Source: Asterias rubens
Lineage: Eukaryota; Echinodermata; Asteroidea; Forcipulatida; Asteriidae
Reading direction: 5' to 3'
DNA: 64,000 nt
Assembly (NCBI RefSeq): GCF_902459465.1
Contig: NC_047082.1
Location: 6,138,001-6,202,000, forward strand
The translations under genes were made by a program, and so were the position numbers. Positions 48,080 through 58,200 of this stretch are shown piece after piece. The notes under the pieces are model-generated. The model was not told the DNA's origin, did no database searches, and worked only from the letters and a program-made list of their open reading frames with translations. The stretch's first letter is position 1, and every line of letters starts with the position of its first letter.

Positions 48080-48229
48080 ACCGGATATATGTTATAGGGT
48101 AGATTAATTATGTTGAATAGCGCATATGGGAAACTTCACAGGAAAGGTTGCAAAAAAGTCTTACAGAGGGTCAAAAATGATTTTTTTTGTATTAATATTA
48201 GTAGGCATCCGTCAATCCTTGAGAACCAC

Positions 48230-51000
48230 GGAGTGTGCCGTTGGATGTCGGCTAGGGAATATTGTATGGTGTGGCTGTAGAGTCCAATGCGGGAATGACA
48301 GTCTCTACCGCAGTAACTGTAGGTGAAGGATGAAGCTGTTCTAACTGCTTGAGGCTGGGCCTTCCTTGGGAGTCATCCCTCATCTGCTCGTTGCGACAGG
48401 TCTTCCTCGAACTTGGAAATACCTCTTTGCACCTCCTGCTTCCGGGCGTATCGGTCTGCAGTGGCTGCTTTCCAGGTGGTTGTATTGGTGGCAAGGGACT
48501 TGAGGTCACACTTGGAAGTGTCTTTGTAGCGCAGCTTGGGTCTTCCTAACGGCCTTTTCCCTGATGCCAGCTCTCCATACAGGAGGTCGTTTGGGATACG
48601 TCCGTCCTCCACTTGGTGACATGTCCCAGCCAAGGCATGCGTCTCTACTTGAGGGTGGTAAAAATGGAGACTTGCCGCTCTATCAAGCAATGTGTTATTG
48701 GTATGTGGTCTCTCAAGGAGATGCAGAGGATGCGTCTCAGGCGTTGCATGTGGAAGGCGTCGAGTCTATGCTCTTGACGGGAGCCTAGGGTACGGGGTTC
48801 ACTGCCATAAGAAGAGCGTTTTCACCAAACAAGCCTTGTATGCCTGGACTTTGGTATGCTCTGAAAGCTTTTTTTTGCATCATACTCTCTTTGTAAGCGT
48901 GGATAGTGTTGTGGCAGCCTTTCCTTTACGCCTGTTGAGTTCTACTTCAAGCGAGAGATTGTCGGAGATGGTTGAAACATGATACACAAACTAATGGACA
49001 GCCTCAAGCTCATTGTTGGCGATGCTGGTAGACAGTGGTTCATCAACATCCTGGCCTCTTACCTGCGTTTTTGTTAGACTGATGGTAAGTCCAAAGTCTT
49101 TGCAACCTGCAGAACATCGATCCATGAGCTGCTGCAGCTCATCTGGTGTGAGTGTGTAGTGATGGCTGTGTCGTCTGCAAACATGAAATCTCTAAGGCAT
49201 CTCGTTCAGACTCTGGTCTTTGCTCCGAGTCTTGGAAGGTCGAAGGGGATTCCATCCGAGTTCGTACGAAGATAGATGCCCTCTGTGGCTGACCCAAGAG
49301 CATGCTTGGGTAGAACATAGAAGACAATTCCAAAAAGGGTTGGAGCCAGACACAGCCCTGCTCTACACTGTTGCAGAGGTCGAAGGGTTCAGATGTTGAG
49401 CCACTGAAACTATGGACCCCTTAAAGTTCTCTTGAAAGGACTTATCAATGCAAAGCAAAGCAGGAGGGCAACCAATCTTGGCCAAGATCTAAATAAGGCT
49501 GTCTATGCTCACGAGGTCTAAGTCCTTGGTGAGGTCTATAAGGCAATGTAGGGTGGCTTTCCCTACCCCTACACTTTTCTTGCAAATGTCTGATGGAGAA
49601 TATCATGTCAATGGTCGACAGTTTGGCTTGAAACCACACTGAGACTCTGGGTAAACTCTTGGACAACTCAAGCAAAGAGTTTCCCCACAATGCTAAGAAA
49701 AGAGATGGTACGATAGTTGTTGCAATCGCTCCTGTCACCTTTGTTTTTGTAGATAGTGACAATGTTGGCGTCTCTCATGTCTTGTGGCACTGTACCTTCT
49801 ATGCAGCACTAGCAAAATATCTCATGCAAATCCTTGATGAGGATTCCTTTTACGCACTTGAGGACTTCGGGGATGCCATCTTTTCCTGAAGCTTTTCCCG
49901 GGGAGAGTGTATCTAGCGCTTTGCCAAGTTCTTCTAGTTTTGGTTCACTGTCCAGTTCGTCCACGGTACACAGGCAATCTTTGTTGTTCAGAACTTCAGT
50001 GTTGACAACGTTCTCTCTGGAGTACAGCTCTGAGTAGTGCTCCACCAATCGATCCATCTGCTTCACAGGGTCCTTTAGGACCTTACCGGTAACTGACTTC
50101 AGACGAGCGGTCATCTCCAGGTGGCCTGCTTTATTCTCTCGTACATACCTCTTACATTTCCTGTGGCAGCAGAGGTCTGGATCTGAGAGCAAAGTTGGGC
50201 CCAGTAGTCAATTAGCGCATCGCCTTGCGGTTTGCTGGACTCGGTTTCACGTGGTCCGTGGTGCCTGCAAGTTTCTCACAGAAGGTGAGTGTTTGTATGC
50301 TGAGAGAGCGTGTCTCTTATTTTCTATGAGAGTTGATATCTCCTCAGCATGAGCCTCGAACCAATCGGCTGACTTGATTAGCCTCTTGCTGAACTAGTGG
50401 CGTTGTACACAGCATCCCTGAGGTGTTCCCATCTTCCGCTGACATCAAAATTGGGTACTCTTGGCAAAACATCTTTTTGGACCTGGACAAACGCTTCCAT
50501 CATCTCTGGGTTGTGAGTCTTGTTCGTGTCAATGCGAGGCTGCCCTGCCTTCTTGGATCTGTGAACTCTCCTTGGTTGAAGCTTTACTTTGCTGCAAACA
50601 AGGGAGTCTGTATCGTGCAGTCTGCACTTTGGTAGCTGCGGGTTATCTTGAGGCTGCCCAGGTCCCTACGTCTTGTGAGCACGAGGTCAAGTTGGTGCCA
50701 ATGCTTTGATCTAGGGTGTCTCAAGCATACCTTCTGTTGGGGCTTTGTGTTGAAGAAAGTGTTAGTGATGCAGAGATTGTTGTACAGCAGAACTCAAGAA
50801 GACGCTGACCGTTTTCATTTATAACTTTCCGATGCGAAACTGTCCCATACAGGAAGACCAGGATTTGATCTGGCGTTCAGATCCCCGAGGATGAAGATTG
50901 AATCTTGCTCTAAGATGCGCTGATAGTGGAGCTTAGATCGTTGTACAATTTGTCTTCAGCTTCCGACCAATTAGCTAGAACATGTACCGGTTTCAAACAA
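48230..51000 (-). pseudogene. Degraded LINE (endonuclease to C-terminal zinc finger)
   Basis: On the minus strand, in order from ~50900 to ~48250: ILGDLNARSNPG (endonuclease); KQMDRLVEHYSELYSRENVV and LSPGKASGKDGIPEVLK (start of reverse transcriptase); STIDMIFSIRHLQEKCR (palm); MEDGRIPNDLLYGELASGKR and PLGRPKLRYKDTSKCDLKSL (C-terminal domain); CHSRIGLYSHT (terminal zinc-finger-like motif). Stops and frameshifts break it in many places, and the catalytic FADD region was not found. It lies inside the outermost TIR element. Confidence 0.85.
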
Positions 51001-51604
51001 AAATCAGTGAGTGATAGAAATCTGGATACTATTCGTTTAATCTAACAATAGCAGTCAAGACATTATTGACACCACCAGACGCAATCCAGATGCATGGTTG
51101 TTTATACTTGTGTTTTTTGATCTCCAAAACTATCAATTGTTTGGTCATCGTAGGACATTCTCGACACCAGTTGCCCCCAAAAAACAGTTTACAAAGTTGT
51201 ATATGGCAATTGCATTGTCTCAAACTGAAACAAACCATTTCAATCCAAAAATCAAGTTTTAATTTCAAATGTTACTAACGTTGGTTTGCTGGCCATCAGA
51301 ACCAGGAGCTGAAAATCAAACATATTAAAATATTTTAATACAAACCACTGATTTGTCCTCAGTGATGATGACGTATTTTATACTATTCTATGCCAAAGAA
51401 AAAAAAATTAATACAAAAATCATAAAACTATTTGTTTAAACGAAACAAGATTGTTGCCATTCGATTCCTTGGCCTCTGATACATACAATTCGCAACTAAA
51501 ATCACTTGCATCGGCATTACATAACTAAAGTTATGCTGTTTTAAGGAAATGACTGCCATTTTGAATATATTACGTCATAATAAGGTCAAGGTCATTGCAA
51601 TTTT
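51001..51604. other. Gene-free stretch inside the outer TIR element
   Basis: No gene or recognised repeat was seen between the LINE relic and the right TIR. Confidence 0.45.
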
Positions 51605-52225
51605 TTTGAGCATCAACATAGTCACCATAAAGGATATTAACTTGTTACAAACTAATACCACCCTCAATAAATTCCGTGGCCTCAGAAACATAATTTTGGC
51701 ATCTAGAAATCCAACCATGGTATTTGCGTTGGCTTTATTACATTGAAAGACGTAATGACGTCATAATGACGTAATTCAAGGTCATCCAATGCTCAGATTT
51801 TTTGGAGCATGACTTTTTTTAAATCTACGGGTCAAACTGATGCTTTGGTGAAAATTTGGTGCTTTTGTCCGCCGTGTCACGATCTTCGTGTTTTTTGTCC
51901 TTAATCCACCTCACTATTAGAAAAATTCTGCCTTCTCTCTGGTTTAGAGAGCGTCACCGGAAAGTACTGAGTGAAGCGTTTAGCTAGCTTTTTCCATGTG
52001 ACCCTAGCAAGTGACCTTTGGGAACTATCAAAGCTGTTATTGAAAAGTTGAAGAGAAAACTAGAAACCATTGTGAATCCTACCAAACTATAATGGAGGTT
52101 ACAAAGTTACTCATGCATGGGTTAGACCAATGTGACAGGAACGCAGTTGTCGTCAAACGAAGTAGTTTAAGAGTCTGACTTGCAAAACAGAAGCACACGG
52201 CTAAAATAAAGTGGTCAAACTTATC

Positions 52226-55200
52226 ATGGATGACATCGAAAGGGTTGGTAATTTCGGGGTGTGGGACTATGTAGTCTTTGGTGGGATGTTAGCAATATCT
52301 CTTGCAATTGGTCTGTATTATGGATTCACCGGGGGAAAGCAGAAGACCAACAAAGAGTTCCTGCTGGCAGATCGGAACATGAATCCCATCCCAGTAGCAA
52401 TGTCTCTAGTAGCAAGCTTCATCTCTGCAGTAACAGTGCTAGGTACTCCAGCTGAGGTATACATCAATGGGACCATGTTCTGGCTCTTTGCTCTTGTATA
52501 TCCCGTTATGTTCATCGTGGTGTCTAGGCTTTTCCTTCCAGTGTTTTTCAGGCTCAAAGTAACAAGTGCGAACGAGGTATGTGTTTCAAATTGTTATATT
52601 GATTACTTTGAGTAATGTTATGAGAATGCACACACTAACAATTGTTGAAATGTTGTTGGTTTACAAAACATGTGGGTCTTTGCCTTTACACTGATGTGTG
52701 CATAAAGCACCGTATGGTCTTAAAACAAAACTTTCCTATACAATCATAAGAATCTCTTTTGGTGTCCTAAAACAAAAACCTCAGAACAGATTGTGTCCTG
52801 TTTATAGTATTAACGAACTAATGTAATTACATGTTTAATACATAATTATTATTTTGTTATTAAGCAGCTATGAAACAATACTGCATACTAATGTTAAATT
52901 TGATTCAACTTGTAGTATCTTGAGAGACGTTTCAATAAAGTGGTACGAGTTGCAGGCACAATGACTCTATTTCTGAACATGGTGAGTGAAATGGTGAAAG
53001 GAGACCATTTGAACAGTTGCTTAATACATATGTACAGAAGAGATTAGTGAAAAAGACGGATGTAAGTTTGCGCAAGATGGCATAACAAAAATCTCTCTCT
53101 GACTCTGCATATTTTGGAGATTAAGTATTTTGAGAAGATCATTAAGTTGTTGCTTGTGCGGCCCCTAGATGTAGCCCGAGACATAATAGCAACACAGCAT
53201 TTGCACCTCTAGAGTGTAGCCCTGACTTAGTTGTAGCCCCTAACATAATAACAAGTATTCCCTAATTTTTACAACCCGAAAAACATTTAGCCCAAGTTTG
53301 AAAAAACAGTAATAATGAATCAACCTTTCAAGTCCTTTGACAGCCCAGCTGCCCTGTGATATACACCATACTTAACATGCGGAATGGGAGGAATGCTCAA
53401 CAGCTTGTTTTAGGAGAGAAAAGAAACATCAAAGTAAAACTTGATGATTAACATATGCGCGTGTGTCAATTACATGGCAACCGTTTATAAACAGTGTTTA
53501 GTTTCCCTATTACAGTCGACATATAAATAATGTTAATACTATAACTGAGCTCTTACTGCGCTCATTACTTTGTAATCAAAGTGTAATTTGCTTTCATCAT
53601 GATGATATTTCCAAAAGTTAATGCAATGACAATTAATCAGTAGGCTTAAGAGCATGTTGACACCTTTAAAATCTATTTTATAATTACCATAGCAATTATT
53701 TTAAACTTTGCATGGTGGAAACACGATATAGAAAGGTTTGCGGTAACACCATGTAATGGCTATCTCTAATGAGTAGGGGCTGGTTCTGAAAAGAACCATT
53801 GGTTTCAACTCGACGTTTCGATCAGTATGCTATGATCGTCTTCTTCAGCCAAGTAGACGTCGAATTATTGATCTTTGCCATTCTCAGCGAGTATGTTTTC
53901 ATTGCCAACGATATGATACATATGAAAACACGGTGATGAAGTACGAGTCCGGTGAGGCAGGGCATCAAGAAATACAATGCGTCCGTTGTACAGCCACGCT
54001 CAAGAGAAAACAACTCTAAAAGAAATCCATTTACGATATGAAGTGGCGTGCAAAAATTATACATTGACCATAGACCTTGTTAATAAAATAATTGAAAATC
54101 GAATCAAACGTTTTTTTCGAAATCATTGCTGTCGACGATGCAAATTTTTGCACATACATATTGGCAAAGAGCAAAGCCCATTGTGTGCGTTTGTGTAGGG
54201 CTCTTATGCGTCTGTCACATTCCCCTCTCTGAACCAGGGATGTAATGTTACGCCCACTCAGCCCAACAACGGCCCTCGCCCCTGAACACAAGTTGTGACG
54301 TTCATGGCTCCATGACCATACGACAACGAAGGCTTCTGTGGCAACCTTGGAGATCCTCGTCATCTTGAGCTCTTCCAATGTTACCCTAGTCCTTCAAATC
54401 CGCTTGATGATCAAAGAGCTTGAACGCACCCCTCCCCTCCCTTCTTTCTGCGTTTGGAAGCATTGTTCCATATTTGCTTGAGTTAATATTTGATATAAAG
54501 CTCGCTTTGGAGCCTTTATGAGGAAACGTCTTCTCCATTGGTGTCTAGGGTTGAAGTCAAAGTAGATGTGTAGGTCAGAATCATTCACAGTTACATCAGT
54601 TATTCGCAATACATGTGTTCATAATAGTGTAGTATACATTCTAATATATAATAATATAAACATTAATTACTATGTTTTAAATTTATTTGCAGGTGATGTA
54701 TTTGGGAGTTGTCATCTATGCCCCTGCCTTGGCACTTAATGCAGGTTTGCTCATCGTACATTACAACAATATTCATGACATTTATGATTTGTGTATTATT
54801 ATTTTTTATTATTTTATAATTATTATTTGCCACTCAAAATGTCAACTTGTTTAGAAGCCATGGTCTGTGACCTTTTGAATAAATAATGTAAACGTTTTTG
54901 TATTCGAGTCAATAGCTCTCTTGTCATCGCCTCATAGTTATAGTAGGATACAACTGTTGTTTGGTGTCTGAAAATACATTACAAGGTTTGTCTTGATGAG
55001 GCATTCATAATAAACACCTAAGACAGTTTATCCATTCTGATTGGTCGAAAGGGCATCACGAGGTATTGTTTGAACGGATGATATAACACCAGTAAAAAAA
55101 TGTTGAAACATGGGAGTGACACGCGAGCTTGCACCTGTGCGTATAAGACAGTTTCTGCATTCATATTGGTCGAGAGCAACGGCTAAAACAGTTGTGTAAC

Positions 55201-58200
55201 ATCACGCAATACGCGCGAGGCGCACAGCATCTCCTTATAAGGAGTTGTGTACCCAAGGATGGCCTAACCATTTAATAGCTGGAGGTGTGTTGAAAGAAAT
55301 CATTGAACAGTTATAATTTTTGCATTTATTTTTCCTTTTGACCAAAAAGTGTTGATGTTTTTTGACCGAAAAGGTATTTATGAATGGGAATCAAAGTGTG
55401 TTGAATCGGTTTTCAGCTAGTGGTTTAAACCCGCCGAGGCCTGGTTCTTGATAATTTACCTCGACTTCGGGTTTAAACCACTAGTTGAAAACCTCTTCAC
55501 ATTGATTCCCTTATTGAACTACCTTTTAAAGATTGTTGTGCATGTTCATGTGTTGGCTCATGTTATAGGCCGAATCGAAACGCTATCCGAACTGAATTAT
55601 ATTGTGCACACATTGTAAGGCTTGATAAAATTTCAATCGCAAATCTTCAATTGGCACTTGTACCACTACTATAAAGTTCATAAAAAAAAACACTCTTCAG
55701 CATCAAATTCCTCAAATTATTTCATACAAAACGTGTTTTAAACACGTTTACTGTGTTTAGCAACGCTTGACCTTACACTACGAGGCAAACCAAGCAAAAC
55801 ACATCCATTGTGATTCGACTTCTTTAGAAAAAGTTGTTTACTGCAAAAGGAGACAACGACCCAGGTGAAGGCAACCGATTGTTTGTCTCCAGTTCGTAAT
55901 TTTCAAGGTTCACTTTTCATGGTTCTTTCTGGGTCACGAACGGTTTATGTGTTGATTTTAAGATCCCAATGTCCAATGTTATTGCTAAATGCATACTTAC
56001 TGGGTACATTCTAAACGAATTTACCCAGTCAGTTTCTATCCTTTTTTTCTTCTTTTCGAAATCGATTAAAAGAAAAAAACTTAAAGGGAACATTTTTGAA
56101 GATGGCAATTCTAAAGTGCGTACAAGACAATATGATGTATCTTCAGAATGGGGTTCAGAGTTTGGTTCAGGCTCGTAGATTCTTACACAGCCTTGGAGTT
56201 ATTCCCAAGTCATCGACGAACAGCGAGCGTTGAATCCAGAATAATGTCAGCGCAAAAGAAGTTTTTTAAAATCGATCCTCAAATCTAGGGAAATACTCAG
56301 AATTTGCGAACTTCACTTTTTTTCTTTTCTAATCTCTTCATGGGAGTAATTCTTCCAGTACAATTTATTAAAGATTGGTTTGATTAGAAGTAATTGACAA
56401 GTGTGTCCGTTTATCTGTTTAAAGGCACTGGACATTATTGGTAACTGCCAAAGACCAGTCTTCTCACTTGGTGTATCTCAATATGCATAAAATAACAAAC
56501 CTGTGAAAATTTGAGCTCAATTGGTCGTCAAAGTTGCGAGATCCCAATCTCAGAAAAAACAAACACCCTTGTTATACGAAGTCGTGTGCTTTCAGATGAT
56601 TGATTTCGAGACCTTAAATTCTAAATATGAGGTCTCAAAATCAAATTCGTGGAAAATGTCTTCTTTCTCGAAAACTACGTTACTTCAGAGGGAGCCGTTT
56701 TGTCACAATGTGTTATTCTATCAACAGCTCTCCATTACTTTTAACCAAGTCAGTTTCTATGCTAAAAACTATTTTGAGTAATTACCAATAGTGTCTGTTG
56801 CCTTTAAGTCGAACAGATGCTTTTGATTGTAATTCAGCTGTGTTTATTTTGCGGCATTGTGGGTAGCCATGAAGTTTTAAGGTCACCTTACAAAAGGTCG
56901 ATTCCATGGGTGCGTTCGTTTAGCTTCTCTGGGTCGACCCCGTCGTGTGGCGTTTTTTCTTTCCAGGACGAACGTGTGCAGATAATTACCCACGTTCGTC
57001 CCGGGAAAAAAAAACGCCACCCACCCGGCGGCCCTGTTTTGGTAAAACGATGTATCTCAAAAAAGCTAATTTGAAGAAAAATATGTTTAAAGTTGAAATA
57101 ACTGCCTTTTTGTTTCAGAATATTGGATTGTCATTTTTTTTAAAAGTTTTTCACTAATGTAATAATTGAAAATAAGTTTCCATATTTTGTTATAAGTTTT
57201 TGAACATTATTGAAGAAACTGTGACAGTTTATTCAAAGATACATCATTTCACCGAAATAATGCACAGTCACAGGAAAGCGTATGTCGTCAAACTGGTGCA
57301 TAACAATGGTATACTAAAAAGCATTTGGGATGTTGATTAATTTGCTCAAATGGTGTATGTCAGAGAGATACACCATTTTACCATATTTTTAGTTTGTAAA
57401 ATAAGTGTAAGTGTGACATACATCTTTTTTGTGAATTAAAGTCACAAACTTTGAGTTGTACAGGTCAACATACAGTTTGTATCTTCTGAACTACTCATCC
57501 GTTGACGATAAGATTTTCAGAATCGGAAAGAGCGCCCTCACTTTACTGGGAAATGGCTTTATCTCAAAATCTCAAAAAAATGACTTACATCGTTTAACCA
57601 AAACAGGGCCGCCGGGTAGACCCAGGGCAGCTAAACGAACGCACCCTATATAGCCTATATATGTCAAATCATGTTGTTGAAGAGGATAACAACGACAAAA
57701 GTTCGTGGTAGCGCGTTTGTTGTTGCGACATTATATGAGGAATGTTATACTGAAGTATGCCTTTTCGGGTTCAGGAATCTATCTATTGGCTGAAGTCTTT
57801 GTCAAGTTTTACACCAACGAGTATTAAGGAGATGATGCTTTTGCACCATTATGATTGATAAGCGACTATGGAGCTTTACAAATCAATATCAGACGTTCAA
57901 ATCGAACAGATAATATAAAGGAGCATTCAAAAACCGTGCACAAATTGTAACTCCTCGTTCACGCTCTGATTGGAACTGCCCATAGCATACAGAATGAGTT
58001 ATATATTGTTTTATTTTTTGATTTAGTAACTAACATCAGTCTGTGGGGTTCTGTCTTGGCCACTGGGCTGGTTTGCACAGCTTATACTACAGTTGTAAGT
58101 ATATTTCAATTGTAAACCTTTGCATTTTATGCACCGAGCCATAACGGCCCACAACGACCCATATCTGCATTGAATTAAAACGAATTCGTATTACACACAT

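Larger units (their letters stand above)
35814..51916. mobile_element. Outermost TIR element holding the nested cluster (TTA duplication)
   Basis: The left end TAGTGAGGTGGATTA and right end TAATCCACCTCACTA are inverted, and TTA flanks both sides (35811-35813, 51917-51919). The arms continue inward for about 270 bp: left 35814-36027, then resuming after the insertion at 47600-47655; right 51605-51916. The 3-bp TTA duplication fits PIF/Harbinger-type integration. No transposase of its own is recognised, so it is probably non-autonomous. Confidence 0.75.

Noticed and set aside
52211..52225. Five-codon upstream extension of SLC5 copy 2 (start at 52211)
   Set aside because: The codon at 52211 is GTG; the ATG at 52226 gives an exon of exactly the same length as in copy 1.
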